Shown: positions 1 through 7,837, numbered from the stretch's first letter. The stretch is 64,000 nt of DNA from Nocardiopsis flavescens (GCF_900141985.1 NZ_FQZK01000001.1:596003-660002); one strand, 5' to 3'. Notes: a model not told the origin generated them from the letters alone. Program-made: numbers and translations.

Positions 1-93
1 GGTGGGTCCATCCCCGCGTGCGCGGGGAGCAGGGTAACGGCCCTGCCGGGTGGGCGGCCGGGGTGGGTCCATCCCCGCGTGCGCGGGGAGCAG
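1..93 (-). CRISPR. CRISPR array 1 (type I-E-like, partial)
   Basis: Two 29-nt repeats lie at 4-32 and 65-93, separated by a 32-nt spacer (33-64). Bases 1-3 look like the end of another spacer, so the array continues beyond the left edge. The repeat core is the CCCCGCGTGCGCGGGG palindrome followed by AGCAG. Its reverse complement begins CTGCTCCCCGCGC, the orientation of the E. coli I-E repeat, so transcription runs leftward and the leader is on the right. Both repeats carry GGGTCC where most repeats of the other arrays have GGGACC. No cas gene is visible in the window. Confidence 0.93.
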
Positions 94-220
94 AGTAAAT
101 GACCTGCAAGGATTCCACTGTCAACCAGCCGTTTTTACAACTTCTCAAGAAACGGACAAAACGCGCAGGCCTTCACAACGGGCTCCAGAGCTTTCTACCG
201 GACCCGCACGACCAAGGCAA
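94..220 (-). promoter_or_regulatory. Leader and promoter of CRISPR array 1
   Basis: The first 69 nt next to the array are nearly identical to the leaders of arrays 2 and 3. Further out only two blocks are invariant in all three copies, at identical offsets. Read leftward they give TTGCCT (215-220), a 17-nt spacer, then TAGAAA (192-197), a good fit to -35 and -10 elements. Transcription would then start about 90 nt before the first repeat. The promoter assignment is inference from conservation and spacing. Confidence 0.7.
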
Positions 221-370
221 CGCATTCCCGAACACCCCGACAACACCACCCCGCCGAGAGACCGAACACACGTCCCGACCGCAACGGCACCAAGACCGCC
301 GTCCCCGCGCACCGACCCTCAACGACACCGCCCGCCGCATGACCGCCAGCTGACAGCCGACAGCCGACAC

Positions 371-1333
371 TCAAATCGCGGACACTCCCCCCGCCGCGCG
401 GCGGAACCTCCGCGCCAGCCGCTCGAACGCCGCCGCCAACTCGTCCCCGTCGACCACCTCGACGTCGACGTCGAGCTGCGCCATCCAAAGCGCCAGCCGC
501 TCCGGGTCCTCCGAACCAATCTCCACGCGGCACGTGGACGCGTCGACCACCTCGATGGCGACCGGGACGGGGATCTTCGCGGCGACCTCAGCGGCCGGAG
601 CATGCACGAGTACCCGCGCCCGGTACCTCCAGCCCGCCTTGCTGACGCGTCCGACCACGTACCCGACGGCATCGCCCCCGGGAACCGTACGCGGCCCGAA
701 CCGCACACCCGTCGCCCTCTGCGCGGCCATGCGGTCGACACGGAAGATCCGCCAGTCGTCGCGGTCGAGGTCCCACGCGAGCAGGTACCAGAGCGGCCCC
801 CAGCCCACCAACCGGTGCGGTTCGGTGTGGCGGGAGCCTTCGCCGCCCCCGGACTTCGTGTAGCCGAACCGCAGTCGCTCACGCCCTCGGATCGCGGCGG
901 CGACCGCCCCCAGAACCGAGAGATCGAGCGGCGGATCCGCCCCCGGAACCACGCTCGTCGCCTCGCGTACCGCCTCCACGCGCCGGCGCAGGCGCGAGGG
1001 CAGCACCTGCTCCAGCTTCGCGAGCGCGGTGAGCGAGGTCTCCTCGACGCCGAGCCGCCGGGTGGCGACCGCACCCAGTCCGACCGCGACGGCGACGGCC
1101 TCGTCGTCGTCGAGCAGCAGCGGGGGCATCGCCGTCCCGGCGGCCAGCCGGTACCCGCCCGCGACGCCGGGGCGCGCGTCCACGGGATAGCCGAGCGACC
1201 GCAGCCTGCCGACGTCGGCGCGCACGGTCCTCGTGCTCACACCGAGCCGGTCGGCCAGATCGGAGCCCGTCCAGTCCCGCTTGAGCTGGAGCAGGGACAG
1301 CAATTCGAGCAGGCGGGCCGAGGTCTCCAACAT
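371..1333 (-). CDS. WYL-domain transcriptional regulator (YafY/DeoR-like)
   Basis: The 320-aa protein begins MLETSARLLELLSLLQ and has an N-terminal HTH_11-type helix-turn-helix (about residues 15-60, including LADRLGVSTRTVRADV). A WYL domain covers roughly residues 140-240, with PLWYLLAWD and the RVDRM motif visible. WYL proteins are DNA-binding regulators that sense small ligands or nucleic acids, and some sit in CRISPR and defence loci. The start at 1333 is chosen because GGAG lies just ahead of that ATG; two ATGs at 1345 and 1354 are alternatives. It is divergent from the epoxide hydrolase at 1397, and an inverted repeat between them may be its own operator. It lies between arrays 1 and 2, but control of the arrays is not shown. 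Confidence 0.85.
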   Translation of the reverse strand: MLETSARLLELLSLLQLKRDWTGSDLADRLGVSTRTVRADVGRLRSLGYPVDARPGVAGGYRLAAGTAMPPLLLDDDEAVAVAVGLGAVATRRLGVEETSLTALAKLEQVLPSRLRRRVEAVREATSVVPGADPPLDLSVLGAVAAAIRGRERLRFGYTKSGGGEGSRHTEPHRLVGWGPLWYLLAWDLDRDDWRIFRVDRMAAQRATGVRFGPRTVPGGDAVGYVVGRVSKAGWRYRARVLVHAPAAEVAAKIPVPVAIEVVDASTCRVEIGSEDPERLALWMAQLDVDVEVVDGDELAAAFERLARRFRRAAGGVSAI

Positions 1334-1354
1334 GTTCTCCAGCATCCCAGCCAT

Positions 1355-1375
1355 TGCGGAAGCGAACCTTCCGCA
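1355..1375. promoter_or_regulatory. Inverted repeat between divergent WYL gene and hydrolase
   Basis: Arms TGCGGAAG and CTTCCGCA (8 bp, perfect) flank a 5-nt spacer. It lies in the short space between the two divergent starts, so it is a candidate operator for the WYL regulator controlling itself and the hydrolase. Confidence 0.5.
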
Positions 1376-1396
1376 TCTCCTGGGAGCGTCGGCGGC

Positions 1397-2539
1397 ATGG
1401 ACGAGAACAAGGCACTCACCCCGTTCCGCATCGACATCCCGCAGGCGGACGTCGACGACCTGCGCGGCCGGCTGGCGCGCGCCCGCCGGCCGGTCCCCGT
1501 TCCGGGGCGGGACGACCGTGCCGACTTCAGCCGCGGCATCCCGCCGGTGTACCTCAAGGAGCTGGCCGAGTACTGGCGCGACGGGTTCGACTGGCGCGAG
1601 CAGGAGGCGAGGCTCAACGAGTACGACCAGTTCACGACGGTGGTCGACGGCCAGCGGTTCCACGTCGTCCACGTGCGGTCGACGAACCCGCGGGCCACGC
1701 CGCTGCTCCTGAACCACGGCTGGCCAGGGTCGTTCGTCGAGTACCAGCGGCTCATCCCGCTGCTGGCCGACGAGTTCCACGTGGTCGTTCCGTCGCCGCC
1801 CGGGTTCGGGTTCTCCACGCCCCTGTCGGGGACCGGTTGGGAGCTGGCACGGACGACGGAGGCCTACGCCGAGATCATGACGCGCCTGGGCTATGCGAGG
1901 TTCGGGGCCCACGGCACCGACATCGGCTCGGGCACCGCCGGCCGCCTCGCGGCGCTGTACCCGGAGCGCGTGATCGGCACGCACATCGGCAGCGACCCCC
2001 GGCTGCTCGGGTTCCTCGGGGAGAAGTTCCCCTATCCCGAGGGCCTGTCCGAGGAGGAGACCGCCCTGGTCGAGGCAGTGCGCGCCGAGGACGCGGCCGA
2101 TCGCGGGTACCTCTTCATGCAGGAACACCGTCCCGACACGATCGGCGCGGCGCTCACCGACTCGCCGGTCGGGCAGCTCGCGTGGATCGCGGAGAAGTTC
2201 AGGCCCCGGAACGGCGGCGCCCACCGGACGCCGGACGAGACGGTCGACCGCGACCAGCTCCTCACGAACATCAGCCTGTACTGGTTCACCCGCAGCGGGG
2301 AGTCGAGCGCGCAGTTCTACTACGAGTCCGCGCACTCCGGAATCGACCTGGCGATGGCATCGGACGTGCCGTCCGGATGGGCCGTATTCGACGCCCGTCC
2401 GGTCATGCGCCGCGCGGTGGACCCGTGGAAAGCGATCGGCCACTGGAGCGAGTTCACCGAGGGCGGCCACTTCCCGGCGATGGAGGCGACGGAGCTGCTC
2501 GCGGGCGATATCCGTGCCTTCTTCCGCGATATCTCCTGA
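1397..2539 (+). CDS. Epoxide hydrolase, EHN-type (alpha/beta hydrolase)
   Basis: The 380-aa protein matches the length and layout of microsomal-type epoxide hydrolases. An N-terminal EHN region begins FRIDIPQADVDDLRGRL (about residues 10-110), followed by the hydrolase core. HGWPGS near residue 107 is the oxyanion-loop motif. The nucleophile is Asp175 in GTDIGSG, and a late GGHFPAME supplies the catalytic His near residue 357. Such enzymes open epoxides to diols; the substrate cannot be read from sequence. The start at 1397 has GGGAG about 10 nt upstream. It is transcribed away from the WYL regulator, which probably controls it. It ends 135 nt before the leader-distal end of CRISPR array 2. 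Confidence 0.88.
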   Translation: MDENKALTPFRIDIPQADVDDLRGRLARARRPVPVPGRDDRADFSRGIPPVYLKELAEYWRDGFDWREQEARLNEYDQFTTVVDGQRFHVVHVRSTNPRATPLLLNHGWPGSFVEYQRLIPLLADEFHVVVPSPPGFGFSTPLSGTGWELARTTEAYAEIMTRLGYARFGAHGTDIGSGTAGRLAALYPERVIGTHIGSDPRLLGFLGEKFPYPEGLSEEETALVEAVRAEDAADRGYLFMQEHRPDTIGAALTDSPVGQLAWIAEKFRPRNGGAHRTPDETVDRDQLLTNISLYWFTRSGESSAQFYYESAHSGIDLAMASDVPSGWAVFDARPVMRRAVDPWKAIGHWSEFTEGGHFPAMEATELLAGDIRAFFRDIS

Positions 2540-2544
2540 ATTCT

Positions 2545-2597
2545 GTGCCGGGGTCGGCGGGCCGTGAAGAACCGTCAGGGCCCGACCGGCCCGGCAC
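2545..2597 (+). terminator. Possible terminator after the epoxide hydrolase
   Basis: Arms GTGCCGGG (2545-2552) and CCCGGCAC (2590-2597) pair perfectly, with inner GTCGG/CCGAC pairing possible. No U-run follows, as is common in high-GC actinobacteria. Confidence 0.45.
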
Positions 2598-2673
2598 GTC
2601 GAGGAACCCGTCGATGACGGGATGATGCGGCGGCGGACGGCGGGCGGCGGACGGCGGCCCGTTGCCTTGCCGT

Positions 2674-3207
2674 GGGCCCATCCCGGCGTGCGCGGGAGCA
2701 GTCCTCCAGAGCGGTCATGTCCGCGCGGGCGGTGGGTCCATCCCCGCGTGCGCGGGGAGCAGCCGAGGGCGGTGGCGACAGTGGCGGCGAGGGTGGGACC
2801 ATCCCCGCGTGCGCGGGGAGCAGTCCTGGTCGCTCTCGTCGGGCCCGTCGTGGGGGTGGTGCGGGGCGATCCGGGGACCATCCCCGCGTGCGCGGGGAGC
2901 AGCGGGGTCCCCCTCGGGGCTGTTCGTGGTCATGGGGACCATCCCCGCGTGCGCGGGGAGCAGCGCCGGGCCCCACACCCCAAGGAGACCAACATGGGAC
3001 CATCCCCGCGTGCGCGGGGAGCAGATCGTGGTGGAGGACCGGGAGCGCATCGTCATGGGACCATCCCCGCGTGCGCGGGGAGCAGCCCATTGAAATCGTG
3101 TGCGTCATGGATGAACAGGGACCATCCCCGCGTGCGCGGGGAGCAGGCGGCGCTCTGGGACACCAGGGTCAACACCGTGGGACCATCCCCGCGTGCGCGG
3201 GGAGCAG
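2674..3207 (-). CRISPR. CRISPR array 2 (type I-E-like, 9 repeats, 8 spacers)
   Basis: Repeats lie at 2674-2701 (degenerate, 28 nt), 2734-2762, 2795-2823, 2874-2902, 2935-2963, 2996-3024, 3057-3085, 3118-3146 and 3179-3207. Seven spacers are exactly 32 nt; the one at 2824-2873 is 50 nt. The leader is on the right, so the degenerate repeat at 2674 is the distal end, as expected for an ageing array. The repeat core is the same as in array 1, with GGGACC in place of GGGTCC in seven of nine repeats. The spacer at 2964-2995 ends AAGGAGACCAACAT and runs into a G, resembling a ribosome-binding site and start codon of a target gene. Confidence 0.97.
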
Positions 3208-3334
3208 AGTAACTGACCTGCGAGGATTCCACCGTCAACCAGCCGTTTTTACAAGTTCTCAAGAAACGGACAAAACACCCTGCCCGCGTTCGAAGGTCCC
3301 AGGGTTTTCTACCGAACGACGAGAAAGGAGGCAA
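3208..3334 (-). promoter_or_regulatory. Leader and promoter of CRISPR array 2
   Basis: It aligns gap-free with the array 1 and 3 leaders for at least 127 nt. Read leftward, the promoter-like pair is TTGCCT (3329-3334), 17 nt, TAGAAA (3306-3311). The spacer between the two hexamers differs among the three leaders, which argues that the hexamers themselves are under selection. Confidence 0.7.
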
Positions 3335-3363
3335 CTCCCCTCTCCCGCACCCGTCAGACCGGT

Positions 3364-4389
3364 TCAGTCCCCGTCGCCGCCCTCCATATCCGGCGGCTGC
3401 CAGATCAGGTTCAGACCACCACCACCGGAGCCGAACCCTTCCGTCTCCGACACCCGAGTCGGCCGCCGCCCCTCCCGGAAGGGAGCCCTGAACCCGCTCT
3501 CCAGTGCTCCGGGATCGACCTCCAGAGGCATCCACCTCTTCCTGGTCCCGAACCGGCCGGACCGCTCGTGAAGCTCCCCCGGTTCCGGCAGGACATCGTC
3601 CCGGGTGTATCCGAGCAGGACCGCGAGCACCCGGCGGGCGCTGGGCCGACGCCCAGCGTCACGGTTCAGGCAGGCCGCCAGTACCGACGACAGCGGGGCG
3701 GGCACACCGCGCAGGTCCGGCCCCTCCCCCACCGGGCGGGCGACCGCATGCCGGGGGGCCGAACCGGGGAACGCCGACCGCCCCGTGGCCGCCCCGACCG
3801 CGGTCACCGCCCACGCGAAGACGTCGTCGGCCCTGGTGGTCCGACAGCCGTCCCCGGGTTCCGGCACCCGCTGCCGGGGCTCCAAAAGTGACCTGCGGCC
3901 GTCCGACGCGATCTCCACGGCTCGGGCGTGGACACCGTCGACGACGATCACGCCGCCATCGCCCACCAGGACGTTCTCCCAGTTCACCGCGTGGTGGACG
4001 ACGCCCGCGTCGTGCAGGACCGCCAGCGCGGTGGCGGTGTGCACCGCGAACCGGTACAGCTCCCGCCCCGCGAGCGGGTTCCCGCCGGCGAGCCGTTCGT
4101 CCAGGGGCACGACGTGCTCGACGTGCCGGAAGGCAACCCACGGCGCGGCGGCCCACGGGTCGGCGTCCACCGCCGTCAGCAGGGAGAAGGAGGACACCCG
4201 CGCCGAGAGGTCCACCGACCGGCCCAGACCGTCGCGGAAGCCGGGCACGTCCGCCGCTTCAGCCGACGCGAACGCGAGCAGGTGCGGTGTGCCCCCGTCG
4301 TCCAGCACCCGGAAGCACGCGCCACGGGAGTCCGCGCCCAGGTCCTCCACGAGCCGGTATCCGCCCACGCTCGCGCCGACACCCGCCAT
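3364..4389 (-). CDS. Protein kinase-like protein, predicted pseudokinase
   Basis: The 341-aa protein has the layout of a bacterial Ser/Thr kinase domain (about residues 10-285) without the key residues. The glycine loop is degraded (LGADSRGACF). The VAIK lysine position reads LLAFAS. The catalytic HRDLKPEN motif appears as HHAVNWEN at residues 132-139, so the catalytic Asp and Lys are gone. VVDG at 149-152 stands where DFG is expected. It is therefore probably a non-catalytic binding or scaffold protein. A tail rich in Arg, Gly and Pro follows with no transmembrane helix. GAGGAGG just upstream fixes the ATG at 4389. It lies between CRISPR arrays 2 and 3, 124 nt downstream of a small cysteine protein on the same strand. 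A sequencing problem is unlikely because the frame is clean. Confidence 0.75.
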   Translation of the reverse strand: MAGVGASVGGYRLVEDLGADSRGACFRVLDDGGTPHLLAFASAEAADVPGFRDGLGRSVDLSARVSSFSLLTAVDADPWAAAPWVAFRHVEHVVPLDERLAGGNPLAGRELYRFAVHTATALAVLHDAGVVHHAVNWENVLVGDGGVIVVDGVHARAVEIASDGRRSLLEPRQRVPEPGDGCRTTRADDVFAWAVTAVGAATGRSAFPGSAPRHAVARPVGEGPDLRGVPAPLSSVLAACLNRDAGRRPSARRVLAVLLGYTRDDVLPEPGELHERSGRFGTRKRWMPLEVDPGALESGFRAPFREGRRPTRVSETEGFGSGGGGLNLIWQPPDMEGGDGD

Positions 4390-4513
4390 GTCGCCTCCTC
4401 TTTGCGGATACCGGTGAGAGTCCCGCGCGGCAGGCGGAGGTTCGCACCGGACCGACGCCCGGGGAGGCGTCCCCGCCGACCGCCCCCGGGCCGGTCGGCG
4501 GCTGCCGAACGGC

Positions 4514-4828
4514 TCACTCCTCCAGGAGGCTGGTCTGCCCGGGTACCTGCTCCCGGCCGGTGCGTCCGGCCCCGAGGCACCGGCGGCAGGTGACCGGGCC
4601 GGCCGACGCCAGCAGTCGCAGCGGGTCGACCGCCGCGTGACAGCCGACCGCTGGGATCTCCACGCCCGCCCACAGGTGCGTCGCCAGGCGGTGTACCACC
4701 TGGCCGTGTCCGATCCGGACCCCGGCGGCACCGGCCAGCTCCTCGCGGCGGCGGCGCAGGGTCGCGGCCAGGTGCTCGATATCGGGTGCGGACTCGGCAG
4801 CGGTGGCGGTTTCGGTTCGGTCGGTCAT
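4514..4828 (-). CDS. Small cysteine-containing protein of unknown function
   Basis: This 104-aa protein has a predicted helical N-terminal half (IEHLAATLRRRREEL), then VGCHAAVDP and, near residue 85, VTCRRCLGAG. The spaced Cys/His residues suggest a metal-binding knuckle, which is inference only. No signal peptide or membrane segment is visible. The start is the ATG at 4828, for which no strong ribosome-binding site is evident. It precedes the pseudokinase on the same strand and may form an operon with it. I do not recognise a named family. Confidence 0.55.
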   Translation of the reverse strand: MTDRTETATAAESAPDIEHLAATLRRRREELAGAAGVRIGHGQVVHRLATHLWAGVEIPAVGCHAAVDPLRLLASAGPVTCRRCLGAGRTGREQVPGQTSLLEE

Positions 4829-4899
4829 GGAACCAGGATCGCGCAGGCCACTGACAGTGGCCAAAGCGCAGGGCTCACGGGCGGGTGATGGGCAGCGCC

Positions 4900-5355
4900 C
4901 AATCCATCCCCGCGTGCGCGGGGAGTAGGGTCTGGTAGGTCTGGCCGATGGTGGAGGCCGGGGTCCATCCCCGCGTGCGCGGGGAGCAGATGCCGATCCG
5001 GCTCGTGACCCCCGACCACAAGGGTCCATCCCCGCGTGCGCGGGGAGCAGACCGGGGTGATCTGCCGGGCCCGCCTGGACTGGGGACCATCCCCGCGTGC
5101 GCGGGGAGCAGCCGGCGATGGCTTCCGTGATACGGCGGGTGGTGGGACCATCCCCGCGTGCGCGGGGAGCAGCCCATGTCCGGGGACGGCGCCGCGGCGG
5201 GCCGGGGACCATCCCCGCGTGCGCGGGGAGCAGTCCAGGGCCGGGACGCACAGGTCCCTTTCCCAGGGACCATCCCCGCGTGCGCGGGGAGCAGGCCCTG
5301 ACCAACGTCGCTTTGGTCCGGATCCTGGGACCATCCCCGCGTGCGCGGGGAGCAG
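4900..5355 (-). CRISPR. CRISPR array 3 (type I-E-like, 8 repeats, 7 spacers)
   Basis: Repeats lie at 4900-4928 (degenerate, begins CAATCC and ends AGTAG), 4961-4989, 5022-5050, 5083-5111, 5144-5172, 5205-5233, 5266-5294 and 5327-5355. All seven spacers are exactly 32 nt. As in array 2 the left end is degenerate, and the left-hand repeats use GGGTCC while the leader-side ones use GGGACC. Orientation and repeat core match the other two arrays. No spacer is shared with arrays 1 or 2 by eye. Confidence 0.97.
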
Positions 5356-5482
5356 AGTAACTGACCTGCAAGGATTCCAGCGTCAACCAACCGTTTTTAC
5401 AACTTCTCAAGAAACGGACAAAACACGCAGGCATCTTCGTGGGCTCTCAGGGAGTTCTACCGGACGGGCCGGTCCACGGCAA
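5356..5482 (-). promoter_or_regulatory. Leader and promoter of CRISPR array 3
   Basis: This is the third copy of the conserved leader. Read leftward the promoter-like elements are TTGCCG (5477-5482), 17 nt, TAGAAC (5454-5459), at the same offsets from the first repeat as in arrays 1 and 2. Confidence 0.7.
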
Positions 5483-5567
5483 TGGGAACCCGGGATCGAC
5501 GGCGGCCATCTGACGGCAGGGCTCGGTACGGTGAAGCCGCCACCGCCCCGACCAGGAGAACCGCGCC

Positions 5568-6090
5568 ATGGACCCCTCGATCGAGCGCATCCTCTCCCAC
5601 GACGCGGAGGACCACGGCTCCCTCGCTGAGCGGGTCACCGCCCTCTCCGACGAGCGGCGGCTCTGGGCACTCATGAGCGCCTACAACTGGGACGACGGAT
5701 TCGAGGTCCCCCCTCGCCGTCGTCACCCACCCCCGCTGCGACCGCGCTCTCGCGCTGCGCCTGTACTGGGAGCTGGACGACTCCGCCCAGCTCCACCACT
5801 CCGACGAGAACGCCGCCCTGCACGAGGCCTACTCCGCCGAGGCCGAACACCACCCCGAGGAGTTCGACCGCCTGGTCCGCTACTGCTCCGCCCTGGTCCG
5901 CGGCCTGCGGGAGGAGACCTTTCCGATCGGCCTCAACACCTTCGACACCGGCTTCTTCAACCTGGACGACCCCGGGCTCACCGACCGGCAACGCACACTG
6001 CGGGCCGCGCGCACCCGGCGCGCGCAGCGCGAGCACGAGGACGGCTTCCTGCGCCCGGTCCCGGAAGAACAGAACGTCCCGCCCGCCTAG
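5568..6090 (+). pseudogene. DUF4274 family protein, frameshifted
   Basis: The start reads MDPSIERILSHDAEDHGS, and the DUF4274-like segment LWALMSAYNWDDGFEVP follows. The frame is then lost in a run of six C (5708-5713). With five C it continues as LAVVTHPRCDRALALRLYWE and runs to a TAG at 6088-6090, giving 173 aa, a complete domain of normal length. DUF4274 proteins are small soluble proteins of unknown role, some found as immunity-like or accessory genes. An assembly or sequencing slip in the C run is as likely as true inactivation. The gene begins about 85 nt right of the array 3 promoter and points away from it. Confidence 0.7.
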
Positions 6091-6150
6091 CCAGGGGTCG
6101 GGACGCCGCGTCGGCCGCCGGGTTCACCGGGGCCGGGGTGCTCCGGCCCC

Positions 6151-7104
6151 TCAGTCCGCGTCCGCGGGCTTGAGCAGCGGCACGTCCCACGTCACCTTGC
6201 GGAACCCCACCCCGTAGTACAGCCCGCGCGCCGACGTGTGCCCCGGCGCCCCCAGGCACGCCACGGTGGCGTGCACGGCCCCGGCCTCCCGGCCCAGGCG
6301 CAGCCCGTGCAGCAGCATCGCCCGCGCCACCCCCCTGCGCCGGTGGTCGGGGTGCGTCCCGACCGGCTCGAACTCCAGGGTCCGGTTCTCCTCGTCGAGC
6401 CACATGATCGCCGAGGACGCCATCGTCCCGTCAGGCGCCTCCACCAGCAGGTGCAGGTCCCCCCGGTACCCGGCCGCCGCCCGCACGCCCTCGTAGGCGT
6501 CGATCGAGTACGCCGACGGCCCCCACGCGTCCACGTGGGCCCGCACCGCGGCGTCGGGCCCGGCCTCGGCCGCCGTGCGGAACCGGTACCCCTGCGGCAG
6601 CTCCGGCTCCTCGATGTCGGTGAGGTCCCGCTCGTTCAGCTGGGTCCAGGACCCGGTGTCGCCGAGCGACTCGGGGTCGGTCACGTACCCGTGCGCCGCC
6701 CACCGCTCCAGCGCGAACGCGTCGTCGGCCCCGGGCAGCACCGTGCGCTCCAGGCCCGGTGCGGTGGCGTCGTACCAGTCGACGACCTCGTCGAGCAGCT
6801 TCGCGTGGTCGGGGTGGACCTGGTAGGCCAGGTAGGCGCCGGTGACCTCCTTGACCGAGCCGTCGTTGAGCCGTGCCCGGCGCGGCAGCTGCGCCCACCC
6901 CCACGCCACGAGGGCCCCGCCGTCGAACCACAGCCGGCGCCGCCAGCTCGCGTGGAAGTCGGCGTGGCCCCGGCCCCAGTTCCAGGCCAGCTCGCCGTAG
7001 GAGGCGTCGCTGTTCACGAGTTCGGGGCGCACGGCGGTGACGCGCTGCGCCAGGCCCTGCATGAGTTCCACGTCGGCGGCGGTCAAGAGTTCTGCGCTCG
7101 TCAT
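6151..7104 (-). CDS. GNAT-family N-acetyltransferase
   Basis: The 317-aa protein is long enough for two tandem GNAT folds. The C-terminal one carries the acetyl-CoA motif, HPDHRRRGVARAML, at about residues 240-255, then an internal helix and GLYYGVGFRKV near the end. The N-terminal half (residues 1-150) keeps the fold pattern without a clear acetyl-CoA loop. It probably transfers an acetyl group to an amine of a small molecule or protein; the substrate is unknown. The start is the ATG at 7104, where MTSAELLTAADVELM begins. It is followed upstream by the ChrB-like gene on the same strand, 166 nt away. Confidence 0.85.
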   Translation of the reverse strand: MTSAELLTAADVELMQGLAQRVTAVRPELVNSDASYGELAWNWGRGHADFHASWRRRLWFDGGALVAWGWAQLPRRARLNDGSVKEVTGAYLAYQVHPDHAKLLDEVVDWYDATAPGLERTVLPGADDAFALERWAAHGYVTDPESLGDTGSWTQLNERDLTDIEEPELPQGYRFRTAAEAGPDAAVRAHVDAWGPSAYSIDAYEGVRAAAGYRGDLHLLVEAPDGTMASSAIMWLDEENRTLEFEPVGTHPDHRRRGVARAMLLHGLRLGREAGAVHATVACLGAPGHTSARGLYYGVGFRKVTWDVPLLKPADAD

Positions 7105-7270
7105 GGGCCACACGATGGCAGCACACCGGCGGCGCGGTCGAAGGGTTTTCCGACCGGCCCGCCCGCTTCGCCGCCTCGCCGCTCCCCGGGCGCGGTGTCC
7201 GCGGCGCCGCCGCCCGCACGCCCTCGCGGTGTCCCCGGGGCGCGCTCCCCCGCTCCCCGTCCCCGCGCCC

Positions 7271-7837
7271 TCAGCCCCCGGGTGACCCCGGCCCGCCCCC
7301 GTGGACGGCCGCGTAGACGCGCTCGGCGTAGTCGTCGAGGGCGTCGGAGCACGCGCGCAGCCGCTCTGCGGCGTCGCGGGCCTGCGGCAGGGCGAGCACG
7401 TCGCGCTTGCGGAGGTCGCGGAACCAGCGGCGCAGCCGCTCCAGGCTCTGCTCCTCTTCCTCCAGCTCCGCGAAGGTGAACTTGGCCTTGGCGATCTCCC
7501 GGGCGATCTCGTCCAGGAACTTGCCGCAGTCGGCGGTGTACTCGTTCCACTCGTCGGTCCGGGCCGCCCGGAACGCGTCCACGAGGAAGGCACGGGAGGC
7601 GTCGTCGCGCGGCTCGACCTCGAACACCGCCACCTGCCCGCCGCCCTCGGCCGCCAGCTCCCCGGCCCGCCGCGCCGCCTCCCGGAAGACCTCCGCCACC
7701 GGCAGCGCCCACGTCCCCTGGGACACCGGCACGGCGCCCGCGCGCCGCAGCTCCCGCCAGACCGCGACCCGGTGCCGGGAGGGCTTGGCCGGGACCTGGA
7801 CCACCGCGAGCATCCATCCCACCGCATCGTCTGTCAC
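7271..7837 (-). CDS. ChrB N-terminal-domain protein
   Basis: The 188-aa protein starts at the GTG at 7837, giving VTDDAVGWMLAVVQVP. WMLAVVQVPAKPSRHRVAVW is the signature opening of the ChrB N-terminal domain, seen in chromate-responsive ChrB and in stand-alone actinobacterial proteins. The C-terminal half is a charged, probably coiled-coil helix region (FAELEEEEQSLERLRRWF). The C-terminal ChrB domain is absent, so a role in chromate sensing should not be assumed. It is divergent from the MFS transporter at 8119 and may regulate it, which is inference from position. Confidence 0.7.
   Translation of the reverse strand: MTDDAVGWMLAVVQVPAKPSRHRVAVWRELRRAGAVPVSQGTWALPVAEVFREAARRAGELAAEGGGQVAVFEVEPRDDASRAFLVDAFRAARTDEWNEYTADCGKFLDEIAREIAKAKFTFAELEEEEQSLERLRRWFRDLRKRDVLALPQARDAAERLRACSDALDDYAERVYAAVHGGGPGSPGG

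Noticed and set aside
319..1074. Arg/Pro/Ser-rich frames overlapping the WYL regulator
   Set aside because: They are composition-driven shadows of the recognised regulator, with no family motif.
2575..3571. Long reading frames across CRISPR array 2 with repeating PRARGD-like peptides, on both strands
   Set aside because: They are translations of the 29-nt repeats, which have no stop codon in these frames; the same happens in array 3.
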